64,000 bases of DNA from Sympetrum striolatum. Lineage: Eukaryota > Arthropoda > Insecta > Odonata > Libellulidae. The notes beneath the pieces are model-generated. The model searched no databases. It saw nothing but the letters and a program-made list of their open reading frames with translations, and was not told where the DNA came from. Made by a program: the position numbers and the translations under genes. Where the stretch lies: assembly GCA_947579665.1 (NCBI GenBank), contig OX388350.1, forward strand, positions 3,782,001 through 3,846,000, in the 5' to 3' direction. Of the stretch, positions 38,861 to 50,194 are shown in pieces; the stretch's first letter is position 1, and each line of letters starts with the position of its first letter.

Positions 38861-40601
38861 CCAGGGATAACGGGATCCTAAAATTTTTTTTGTGAATTTT
38901 TAAATGTTATAGAACGATTTGGCATTGACGAAAACCACAGATTGGAAATTTTTACGACGAAATTCGAAAAATTCTTCCGCCATCGTATTTGATGGAGGTT
39001 TTTTCCGAGGCACGAACGAGTGGTTTTATATGGTTTCCGTCAGATGGCATAACAATCTTGGCGTAACGTGACTGACTTTTATCAACAATTCGGACTTTTT
39101 TCCACTTATTCCGAAAATATAAGTTTCATTGGTCCAGTATGAATAGATAAAATATTCTAGAATACGAAATTCTGCAGATTTAGGACATCGGTCAACATTT
39201 TATTTAATTAATTAAAATTTAAACAAAATACGAGGTAAAACACCTTATCAGCATTTGTGTAATGGTCAAACTTCGAAGTTATGCAAAATTCAGGTATTTG
39301 AAAATCATCAAAGTATCTAATTACCAATTTTAAAATTAGGTGGTAAAATGACCACCTCCCGTCCTTCTAGGTAGGCCGAAACTGCCGTCCTCCTAGTGTA
39401 AAGTGAAGAACTGGCGAAGTCAGTAATTTAGCAAAGATCACAAAATTTGCAAGTTATGCGCAATATTACAACAAAGATAGCGAATGAAAGTGTTATCGGG
39501 CAGCCAGTTATTGCGGAGGATTCTACTCTTGGTGCATCTACATCGGACAGCTCCGGGAGAAAGAGGATCACAGGGAGCTGTCACCTGTGCTATAAGCAAT
39601 TGATAAGAAGGAGAAGAAAAACTAGAAAAGTGTGCGAAAACCTGTCTGTAATTAACATTCGAAAACGTATGTCAAATGTACCGATTGTTGTGAATTAAAG
39701 TTCTCCGTGAAAATCATCATTGATGCACATATTATGCAGCATATATTGCCCTAAAGAAGCCAACGAAAAACTACCACACAGTCAACTGAAGGCGCTCGGG
39801 TGAATTTGAGGTGTTAGTACTTTAATTTTGATTTTTTCAGATAAAACGATGTTATCGTAGCTGAAAAATGAGACAAAGAAAGAGCAGGGCGAGATAGTGA
39901 GGTTAGGAACTCCCGAAGACATCAACACGGCAACACTGCTCAACAGTTTCAAATCTCGGCGTTAAATATTAATTCGTATAAAAAAATCCGCTACTTTGTA
40001 GTGGACGATAATTATTTACCGTGAAAAATCATTTCGAAATCTTTCTAACGAACCCAATTTTGTATTTCTACGGCTATCCATTTCCGAGAAAAAATTGTTT
40101 TACAAAATCGACAACAACGTTTTATCGTTTCATACAAATATTCTGAAACTTCGTATTTTAATTAACAATAAACGTATTAATATTCTATCGATATAACTTT
40201 GTGATTGAAGTAATAGCGTTAGAGGAACAAACGTTCAAAAAGAGGACTCCGTGAAACAGCTCGTAAAAATGGGCACTTTTCCCTTCCATCTATGATAAAT
40301 ACCAAATGTTACGAAAACAGAAATGATTAGCTTATATGGTTACACGCGCAATAGAACGTACTAAACGTTGAATTCACTTGTTTTTTGTGCAATTTCTACT
40401 TAAACATTTATACGACTCCAAAGTTGAGCCTCCTTAACAAAAAAGCCGATATTTCGCGTGACTGACGCTGCAGCGTTGGCCGTTTTACGGATGTAAGAAA
40501 CATACCTTTCTATTTTTATTCATAGTAAAAGTTCTAACCGTTCAATTGATATAGAAATAGCTTTAATATCTTCAGAAAATCCAGGGATAACGGGATCCTA
40601 A
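38861..40601. repeat. 21-bp direct repeats flanking 1.7 kb
   Basis: CCAGGGATAACGGGATCCTA plus one A occurs exactly at 38861-38881 and 40581-40601, 1720 bp apart. The enclosed DNA contains a piggyBac remnant and otherwise unrecognised AT-rich sequence. The origin of the pair is unclear. Confidence 0.7.
39447..39697 (+). pseudogene. piggyBac transposase C-terminal remnant
   Basis: Reads GRKRITGSCHLCYKQLIRRR and RKTRKVCEN, then after a -1/+2 shift PVCN, stop, HSKTYVKCTDCC. The spacing of the Cys pairs and the His matches the C-terminal Cys-rich zinc-binding domain of piggyBac transposases. One frameshift and one stop; the catalytic part is not visible. Confidence 0.65.
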
Positions 40602-40660
40602 CGTGAGGACGCTAGAGGCAGGGACTCAGTGTGAAAGGATATACAAGAGATATTATAGTA

Positions 40661-41165
40661 TCTATAATATAAAATAGAGTGTGGGTGTGTGTGTGTATGT
40701 TCGCTAAAAACTCAAGAACCGAGAGTCGCGAAACTTTGAAATTTTCTACATTATTAAAAGTCGTCCCCGCTCAGAGTATAGGCTACTTTTTATTACCCTA
40801 TGGTCCACGGTTCGAACCCAGACGGGTCAAAACTTTTCCATAAGAAATGCACGTAGAGGTCAGTTTTTTCGTTACAGGGTTAATTTCTTTTGCAAAATTA
40901 AATTAGAAATAATGGTCCTAGAAAGTCGAATTAAGCACCAAAGTGAGGAGAATAGAATAAAAATTCTTATTATAGTCGTATAATATCGTTTTTGATTCCA
41001 AATTGCGCACAATTAGATAAAGTACGTGAACATTCTATCGAAATTTTGAGGTCGTAAACAACCCATCCCCCTGACGATCAAGGCGATTGTTGATTTCGAG
41101 CTCATGCGTAATTCCGTAAGAAGACATGGAAAATGAATGCCCAGATACAATTAATGCTGTAAGAT
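40661..41165 (+). mobile_element. Helitron-like 5' end
   Basis: Begins TCTATAATATAAAATAGAGT directly after an A, then GTATGTTCGCTAAAAACTC. It is clearly homologous to 60789 onward. Starting with TC after A is a Helitron property. It is truncated where the modular unit begins near 41170. It carries one T-arm-like word (GGTTCGAACCC, 40810). Confidence 0.6.
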
Positions 41166-41220
41166 ATCTTTTATATATAATTCCTTTTCCAGATTCATTC
41201 ATATACATAGATACCCAGAT

Positions 41221-42090
41221 AGGATACTAATTCACAGGATAAACCACAAGCGTCATTGATTTGAAATTTTTACAGCATATAGGTCCTAACGTGAAATCCC
41301 CAGAATAAGGCAACTTTGGACCTCAGTGTCATGGGTTCGATGCCAGAAGGCCCCAAAATCCCGATTTTCCCATTTAAATGTATTGCTTTGATTTCGGGAA
41401 TTTCTAAAAACTACTTCCCGGATAGGTAGAGAATCAAGATTGAAGGAGCTTACAGATGTGGACCTTATCCATCCTTTTACAGAAAATGTCTTGGGTTCGA
41501 TGCTACGACGATGCAAACATCTCCCTTTTAATAAACATGGAGGTAGTTTTTTATTATTTTTTTGATGCATTTATCGAAACGATAGGAAGTTCTCTCTTGG
41601 CTGAAAGATGTATATTAAAACTCGGTTCAAGAAAAAAATTTAATTTATTTTCCTGGGTTCGAAGCCGGAGCTCATTAAAATTTCTCACATAAGGAATATA
41701 TGTGAAAAGTAGGACGTCGTTTGAGGCAGTTGCAGCAAATATTTCTACTCGAATTTTCGCACATAGTTAGAGATCGCAATCTCCTATGGTATGCCGAGCA
41801 GTAAATATATCTTTCATATAAAACACATTGGGGTAGTATTTCATTATTTTTTCATGCACTTATCGAAATGATAAGAAGTTCTTGCTTAGATAGAAGTTGT
41901 ATATTAAGACTCGGTTCAAAAAACATTAAATAAGACCATGCTGTGCCTGGGATCGATGCCAGAGCACATTAATATTTCTTACATAAAGAATATAAGGGAA
42001 AAGTAGGACGTCGTTTGAGGCAGTTGCAGCAAATATTTTTGCTTGAGTTTCCATACATAGTTAGAGATGGTGATCTTCTGTTGTTTAGTA
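41221..42090 (-). repeat. Modular unit of the second subfamily, minus orientation
   Basis: Starts at the tail next to a cap (41175-41220). T-arm motifs lie near 41335, 41492, 41658 and 41950. The AAGATGTATATTAAAACTCG portion marks the subfamily shared with 4185-4885. Confidence 0.65.
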
Positions 42091-42147
42091 TTTTGGTACA
42101 AGTCAGCTCCATAATACAATTACTTTCTTCGCTGGTTTTGAGTGATA

Positions 42148-42236
42148 TCTATTATATATAGACGCTTCTCCGGATATACCTATAAGTTATCTATTATATA
42201 TAGATGCTTCTCCGGATTCATTCATATCTATTATAT
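42148..42236. repeat. Two cap sequences
   Basis: Two copies of ATCTATTATATATAGA(C/T)GCT with TCTCCGGAT, separating a minus-oriented from a plus-oriented unit. Confidence 0.65.
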
Positions 42237-43312
42237 ACGAGTAAAATGTAGCTTGCATACTGCAAGCAGATCGGCAATACTAATTTCATATCGGCATCAT
42301 ATCGGGACGGACTTTAAAAGAAAAAAAAAGGATTTAATTTTTTCTTAAAATTCGCTGAAATTTCATCGTCTGGCATCGAACCCGGGTCTTACTGGTAAAC
42401 CTAGTATGAAACACAATAGAAGATCACCATCTCTAACTATGTGTGAAAATTCAAGCAGAAATATTGGCTAAAACTGCCTCAAAAAACGTTCTAATTTTCA
42501 CGAATGTTAATGCCTCTCGGGATTCGAACCAAGGACGATCGTGGAATTCTAAAATATGTTTCTGATAGATATTTATGATCTCTATCTATATGCCGAATTT
42601 CAAGTTTCTATTTTAGTGGAAAAGGTTTCAAAATAATTCCTAAAAATCGGATCAAATTCTGATTTCAGAGACACCTGGTGTCGAACCCAGGACGTATTGC
42701 AAGCTGTGAATGCAGAGTTTGATTTGTAAAGACTTACTCTTGTATCAAGCAAAGTTTGAAGTTGATAGCATGTCGGAAAGTACCTAAATTTTGTTTCCGT
42801 TGTCTCCGTAAGAAATGCATTGAGAAGTGCAAATGGCCCTCTGGGATCGAACCAAGGACCATCAGTGAACATGTAAAATTTGATTATGAAGTATATTCAT
42901 GATATCTATCCACGTGCCGAGTTTCGAATATCCATGTTATCGGGAAAGGATCCAAAAAAAATCTTCAAAATCGCCGTAATGCTTTTTAAACGGCCGATTT
43001 TTGCCCCGACCAAGCATCGAACCATGGACTATATTCTAAGATGTTTTTCTGATTTTCGTTGGATACGCACGGCTTCTAGCGATCCCTCGAGTTTCAACTC
43101 TTTCTCTTCCCGGGAAGTACCTCAAAAAAATTTTCGTAAATCCCCGCCATGTATTCTTATGGAGAAAATCGCGACTTTGGGGCCCTCTGGAATCGAACGC
43201 ATGACCCTGAGGATCAAAATCGCAATTTTTCTGGCGGTTACACGTTATGGCCAATACGTCGTAAAAATTTCAAATCAATCACGCTGGTGGTTTAGGCTGT
43301 GAATTAGTATCC
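42237..43312 (+). repeat. Complete modular unit (last-module type b)
   Basis: Six motifs, the last near 43193. Its last module is the same variant as in 1-570; the preceding ones match the unit at 43340. Confidence 0.8.
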
Positions 43313-43339
43313 TATCTATCTATCTATCTATATAGGTAT

Positions 43340-44415
43340 ACGAGTAAAATGTTGCTTGCATACTGCAAGCAGATCGGCAATTCTAATTTCATATCGGCAT
43401 CATATCGGGATGGTCCTCTTAAGAAAAAAAAAAGGATTTAATTATTTCTTAAAATTCGCTGAAATTTCATCGTCTGGAATCGAACCCGGGTCTTACTGAA
43501 AACCTACTATGAAACACAATAGAAGATCACCATCTCTAACTATGTGTGAAAATTCAAGCAGAAATATTGGCTACAACTGCCTCAAAAGACGCTCTAATGT
43601 TCACGAATGTAAATGGCTCTCGGGACTCGAACCAAGGACGATCTTGGAAACTTAAAAAATTTTTCTGAAAGTTATTATTGATCTCAATCTATATGCCAAA
43701 TTTCAAGTTTCTACATTATTGGGAAAGGTTTCAAAATAATTCCTAAAAATCGGATCAACTTCTGATTGCAGAGACACCTGGTGTCGAACCCAGGACACAT
43801 TGATAGCTATGAATGCATAGTTAGATTTGTTAAGACTGGATCTTCTATCATGCAAAGTTTAAAGTCGATAGCATGCCGGGAAGTACCTTAAACTTGTTTC
43901 CGTTATCTCCATAAGAAATGCATTGAGGAATGTAAATGGCCCTCTGGGATCGAACCAAGGAACATCAGGGAAAGCATAAAAATCGATTATGAAATATATT
44001 TATGATATCTAACCTCATACCGAATTTCAAGTTTCCATGCCATCGGGAAAGGGTCCAAAAAAAATCTTAAAAATCGCCACAATGCTTTTTAAACGGCAGA
44101 TATTTGCATCGACCTAGCATCGAACCCAGGTTATTTTCCGTAAAACTCATTTATGTTTTCGATAGATCATGACCATATATAAAGGCTCCTTGAGTTTTGA
44201 TTCTCTACCTATCCGGGAAGTATTTTTTTTTAATTCCCGAAAATCAAAGCAATGCATTTAAACAGGAAAAATCGGGACTTTGGAGCCCCCTGGCATCGAA
44301 CCCATGACACTGAGGATCCTAATCGCAATTTTTCTGGTGGTTACACGTTATGGCCAATACTCCGTAAAAATTTCAGCTCAATCACTCTTGTGGTTTAGGC
44401 TGTGAGTTTGTATCC
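43340..44415 (+). repeat. Complete modular unit, reference copy (last-module type a)
   Basis: Starts ACGAGTAAAATG, then hairpin GCTTGCATACTGCAAGC (43354-43370). TCGAACC words lie at 43480, 43627, 43784, 43950, 44120 and 44296, spaced 147, 157, 166, 170 and 176 bp. Most modules also carry an upstream box such as TGCCGGGAAGTACCT or ATCGGGAAAGGGTCC, 60-90 bp before the motif, and share TTTCAAGTTTC or similar, so they appear to be diverged copies of one ancestor. On the minus strand the motifs read GGTTCGANNCC and several fold as T-arms (CCTGG..CCAGG at 43775-43795). The tail is GTGAGTTTGTATCC plus TA/TC repeats. No coding capacity. Confidence 0.85.
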
Positions 44416-44545
44416 TCTCTATATATATATATATATGGATACATGAATGAATCCGGAGAAGCATCTATATATAATAGATACATGAATGAATCCGGAGAAG
44501 CATCTATATATAATAGATAGATGCTTCTCCGGATTCATTACTATA
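44416..44545. repeat. TA repeat and three cap sequences
   Basis: Two direct caps (44447-44520) followed by an inverted one (44519-44540), so the last two form a palindrome around ATAGATAGATGC. Confidence 0.65.
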
Positions 44546-47500
44546 TATAAAGCTGCAAATCCTACTGATTGACACAAATTCCTGGGCATTTATAATCGAG
44601 GTAGAAGGCTGAAATTTTCAGGAGAGATTTATAATTGACAGTCGAGTTGGGAAAAAATCGAAAATCTACAGATTTTGTCCTAGGTTTGAGACCAGAAAGG
44701 ATTATATTTTTCAATGTATTTAAACGGGAAAAACGAAAAATGGCCATGCAGAGCAAATTTCTTTCGTTCATAAAAATATGAAAATGTAATCGTAAAGCAG
44801 TGGGACTTGGTCTATATTACGTCTAAAGGATCAAAGTTTTCTTTTCTTGCGGCCGATTTGAACATTCCGGCAGGAAATTTGCAAAATTTTAGTTTGAACG
44901 CCAATTTATTACGTTTTTTTCTCCTCATTTTGAAAATTAAATCTATGGCAACAACCATTGTTTGAATCGAAAACAAGTTTGTTTACGATCCTATTTTCAT
45001 ATGCAATGATAAAGGTTTGATGCATTTTTAATTATTTTAAATCTTTCTTTCGATACATGTTATTACTGAATGCTGAAAAATGTAAATTTCGTTAAAATAG
45101 ACAGTGGATATCTGCACGGTCAATGAATCAATCGTGAATGCATGCTGTGATAACATAAGTTTATGTAGAGAATACGAGACCATTAACAACGAAGATAATC
45201 GTAAAAGTCATGTAAGTAGTGAGATTATTCTAGAATGAAGTACATAGATACGAATATAAATTAATAAATAGGGATATTAATGTAAATTAAAAGGTTTAAC
45301 GACAATCTTTAGAAATAACATAACTGTAAGCATTACGAATCATTAGTTTCGCGAACACTATAATTTATTAATATATTATAATTCATAGCTCACTTAACCA
45401 AATACATTTATCATATACTGAACTCTCATCTAAATGAACAACAAATATCTAATCAGGAAATACATGGTATTATTGAACTATGTTAGGATATCGTTGGTTT
45501 ACGCATATGGTGAATTGCTTTTCGTGTGTGTGAGTTTCTGTTCTTTTAATTTTATGCCTATTATGTTTATTCTTTTCTATTTTAATTACATATAATTATT
45601 CTGTCATCCTTTCCAAAGAGAATTTAAAATTAAGTTCTTTTTCTACGTTTCTTTAATTAATACGTAGTACACAATTAGTTCGTAATATATTACGTAATTC
45701 AACATTCATCAAAATAAAAAAAACAGAAATCTACTCATAAAATACACTGATTTCCTTCAACGACTTTCTGATTACGTTGTTCTACGCTGGATAATTCTTG
45801 GTTAGTAAAAACAATCTTTGCATGTATCATTGTATGAATATTATTTTCCCATCTTCTCCAAACGGACTTTAGTATAAAGTTCTTTTTCTACGTACTTTAA
45901 AACTATTTACATAATTACGTTGCCTATTGTCTATTTGTTTATTTAATTAGAAACGGAGCTCATTGTCGTAGTAGACAACATTTAATGAATATAGGATTAT
46001 TTTGCAGAATGTCTTGCACTCAACCACATAATACACAGGTAATCGTCTATTTATTCCGCATTTTATCTTATGCAGATTTTTATTCTGACTTTACTTTGTT
46101 TGGCGTATTTCTTTAATATAATTTTACGAATGCGTATTCATTACAGACTCCCGTATCTCATAAACGCGAAAGGCTTTAGAAATGATTATTTTACTATCAT
46201 ATTATTTGGCGAATCTCGATCTCACTTATTTGAAAATTATGCATACAATAGACAGTGGTATAATTAAAAAAATTTTCTTTCCATATATGTTATGACTGAA
46301 GGTTGAAAAATGTAACTTTCATCAAAATGGACAGCGAATATCTGCACGGTCAATGAATTATTCGGGAATACATACTGTGATAACATAAGTTTATGTAGAA
46401 AATACGAGACCATTTATAAACGAAGATAATCGGAAAAGTCATGTAAGTAGTGAGATTATTCAAGGATTAAATTTAAAAGTCTACACTGAATCTATATAAG
46501 GGGGATAAGAAAGCAATTTCGATGAAAAATACTCATTAATTACTGATGAAGAACGTATTATACCGGATCAAGTCTACCTATGCCTGAGTAAAAGTAAGTA
46601 CAACTGAGATTTACATCATCCTAAAATATTACTATCAGAATATTAATGTAAATTAATAGTTTCAACGATATTATTTAGAAATAATATAACTGCAAACAAT
46701 ACGAATCATTAGCATCAAAATCGGTATAGTTTAGTATAGTAGTATTTCACTTTATTCTCACTTAACCCAATGCATTTATCGTATATTAAATTATGTCTAA
46801 AAACTTCCTTTGCAATGGCCATTTCCGATTCCTACTTTATGGCGTTATAATTAATAACAATATTCATAACATCTCTGATGAAAGCAGGAAGATCCCAATT
46901 ACCACCATTTCAATAACTAATACTATTATCAAAGACAACTCAACCATTCTATAGCCAGAAAAATCTTGCTAGCCGGAATTCGTACCTTGGTGTTGGAGTC
47001 CTAGCACAGTGACCACTTTCTCACCGCACTCGGTGTGTTTGGTATTTTGCCCTTAGTTTCTCTTAAGATCGACAGATAAGCTCCTGCGTCCTGTCTCGCG
47101 TGCCACCTCATAGTGTGGCTTCTTTAGATGATGTTCCTTTTAGGAGGGGAAGCTTTAAGTAACGTATGCCTCAATTTCATACTACATACATTGTGATACA
47201 TTGTAACCAAAAAGCTCATACGGGCAGCCAAACCCGTTGCAGCCCGCCTTTCTTGAAGGACCATATTATAATTGAATATCAAGAAAGTGTAACTTTCATT
47301 TAAATGAACAACAAATATCTACACAGGAAATAAAATTATATCCTTGAACGATGTTAGGATTATACGTATATGTTGGATTGCCTTTCGTGTGTGAAAATTG
47401 TGCTTTTAATTCTATGCCTATTATGTATCGTCTTTTCTATTTTAATAACATATATTTATTCTGTCATCTTATCCATACAGAATTTAAAATTAAGTTAAAT

Positions 47501-49030
47501 TTTCGTTTTTTTAATTAATACGTAGTACCTTACGTAATGATATGGGATACTGCTGGGGAAACGATAAATGTCCATGAAGAACCAAATGTTTTCATTCACA
47601 TAAGCATGAAAAATGTACGTACAGTGGAGAGTATTTAACTAAATTATACCTCAAAGTGGAATTTTCATTTTTCCTGCATCCAATTTCGCCATGTCGGCAA
47701 CATCTTAAATTAAATACAAATTAATAATGTTTTTATTTGCACCCTTCCCAAGATAAAAACTTTGGCTACGACCATTATTTACGTGGAATACAAATTTGTT
47801 TGCAGTTCAAATAACATACGCCGTGATGAAAGTATGAAGTTTTTGAAATATTTTTCAATATTCTTTTGTTTGTAATATTAATATACATCAAGAACATTTA
47901 ACTTTCATCAAAATAAACAACAAAAATCTACTCATAAAATACGCTGATTTCCTTGAACGAACTTTGGATTACGTTTTTCTACGTATCAGCTGGATGATTC
48001 TTCGTAAGTAAAACAATTTCTGCGATTAAAAATGTATGCTTACTATGTTTACTCTTTTCTATTGTATTCACCTCAAATTATTTTTTCATATTCTGCAAAC
48101 GGGCTTTAGAATTAAGTTCTTTTTCTACGTTTTTCAAAATTATTTACATAGATACGTTACCTGTAGCATATTTGTTTGTTTATATAATTAGAAACGGAGC
48201 TCATTGTCGTGGTAGATGCCATTTAATGAACATAGGATTCAATTTCATTATGTCTGGCACTGAACCGAATACTTCACAGGTAATCGTCTATTTATTTTCC
48301 GCATTTTTATCTTATGCAGATTTTTATTCTAACTTTGCTTTGATTGGCGTATTTTCTTAAATTGATTTAACAAATGCACATTCATTAGGAATCAACTCCA
48401 AATCTCCCGTATCAAATAAGCGTAGAAGGCCTTTGAAATCCAAAGGGGGACGTCCTAAAACCTTGAACGACCTTCGGATTATGTAGTTCTACGTGTTCGC
48501 TGGATAATTTTTGTAAGTAAAAACAATTTCTGCGTTTATCATCGCATGCAAAATATTTTCCCAACATCTCCATATGGGCTTTAAATTCAACTTCTTTTTC
48601 TACATTCTTCAAAATTATTCAACTACGTTGCCTAATTTCTATTTGTTTATTAAATTAGAAACGGAGCTCATAGTGCCGCTTTAGACGCCATTTAATGTGC
48701 ATAGGATTCAATTGAAGTATGCCTTGCACTGAACCGAGTACTACAGGTAACGAATCATCTATCGATTTCTCGCCTTTTTATCTTACGAAGACTTTTATTA
48801 TTACTTAAATTTGTTTGGCGCATTTCTTTAATTTAATTTTATGTATGCGTATTCTTTAAGGTCTCAACTGAAAAACTCCCGTCTAAATTAAACGTGAAAG
48901 GCTTTCGAAATAATTATTATATTATTAGATGAAACTCGATCTCATATTTGAAAATTAGGTATACGATAGACAGTAGTATAATTAAAAAGACACATATCCC
49001 TTCATAATTTTCTTTGCTTGCAGTTTGCAA
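44546..49030. repeat. 4.5-kb AT-rich block of diverged internal repeats
   Basis: No gene. Several ~100-200-bp segments recur in order: ATCTGCACGGTCAATGAAT at 45111 and 46343; ATTTAAAATTAAGTT near 45620 and 47480; CAGGTAATCGTCTATTTATT at 46036 and 48278, with a weaker copy at 48740; GGAGCTCAT(T/A)GT near 45955, 48195 and 48662. It starts and ends against cap/TATA sequence, and its right end has a hairpin GCTTGCAGTTTGCAAGC (49016-49032) like that of the modular units. It may be one large element or a nested array. Confidence 0.55.
46965..47270 (-). repeat. tRNA-derived SINE-like insertion
   Basis: Clearly more GC-rich than the block around it. The minus strand has GAAAGTGGTCACTGTGCTAG followed ~20 nt later by GGTACGAATTCC, an A-box/B-box-like pair ending in CGGCTAG. 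The rest (47040-47270) is unrecognised. Confidence 0.45.
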
Positions 49031-49071
49031 GCACCCATTTACTAGTTCATATATATACCTATATAGATAGA

Positions 49072-50178
49072 TAGGATACAAATTCACAGCCTAAACTACA
49101 AGCGTCATTGATCTGAAATTTTTATGACATATTGGCCATAACGTGAAACCCCCAGGAAAAAAGAGACTTTGATCCTCAGTGTCATAGGTTCGATTCCAGA
49201 GGGCCCCAAAGTCCCGATTTTTCCCGTTTGAATGCATTGCCGTGATTTTCGGGAATTAAAAAAAAATACTTTCTGGATAGGTAGAGAAGTAAAACTCAAG
49301 GTGCCTATATTTATGGTCTTGGACTTTCGAAAACATCAATGACTTTTACAAAAGTTATCCTGGGTTCGATGCTAGGACGATGCAAAGATCTGCCCTTTAA
49401 AATACATGGGAGCCGTTTTTCATTATTTTTTTAGATGCACTTATCGAAATGATAGGATGTTCGTGCTTGGCTGGAAGATGTATGGTACGAATAAGTTTTA
49501 GAAAAAAATTTTCATAAGACCGTACTGTTCCTGGGTTCGAAGCCAGAGCACAATAACGTTTCTCTCATAAGGTATATAAAGGAAAAGTAGGACGTCATTT
49601 GAGGCAGTTGTAACCAATATTTCTGCTTGAATTTGCATACGCGGTTAGAGATGGTGTTTTTCTTTTGTGCTGCATAGAAAGTATTGCCTGAAAGACCCGG
49701 GTTCGATGCCGGGCAGTAAAAATATCACCCATATATAATACTATGGGGTATCTTTTCATAATTTTTTTATGCATTTATCGATATGTAAGGGAGCTCTTGC
49801 TTAGATGGAAGATGTATATTAACACTTTGTTTAAGAAAAAAAATAGATAAGACCATGCTGTTCCTGGGTTCGATGCCAGAGCACATTATAATTTCTCAAA
49901 TAAGGAGTGTATGTGAATAGTAGGACGTCGTTTGAGGTAGTTGCACCTAATAGTTTTGCTTGAATTTTCACACATAGTTTGATATAGTAATTTTCTATTT
50001 TGCTGCATAGTAAGTACACCAGGAAGACCGGGGTTCGCTGCCAGGTGATTAAATTGCAGCGAATTCTACGAATATTTTGAATTTTTTTTTTCTTTTGATG
50101 TCCGTCCCGGTATATGATGCCGATATGAAATTAGTGTTGTCGATCTGCTTGCAGTATGCAAGCTACATTTTACTCGTA
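49072..50178 (-). repeat. Modular unit of the second subfamily, minus orientation
   Basis: Tail at the left, hairpin GCTTGCAGTATGCAAGC at 50148-50164 on the right. Contains GGGTTCGATGCCGG (49700) and GGTTCGCTGCCAGG (50032), among at least six motifs. Confidence 0.75.
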
Positions 50179-50194
50179 TCATATATATATATAT

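Noticed and set aside
38861..38881. Vector-derived I-SceI site
   Set aside because: It differs from the 18-bp site by a deletion and substitutions, and both flanks look like genomic repeats.
42880..43302. 140-codon ORF and similar ORFs with GPSGIEP-type words in many units
   Set aside because: The same peptide word arises from the conserved T-arm-like motif; frames break in other copies and no domain is recognisable.
43480..44302. Cluster of real tRNA genes on the minus strand
   Set aside because: Only the T-arm-like part is present; no acceptor, D or anticodon stems can be paired around the six motifs.
44546..49030. A host gene in the AT-rich block
   Set aside because: No exon-like composition, no splice-compatible frames and no protein motif; repeats explain most of it.
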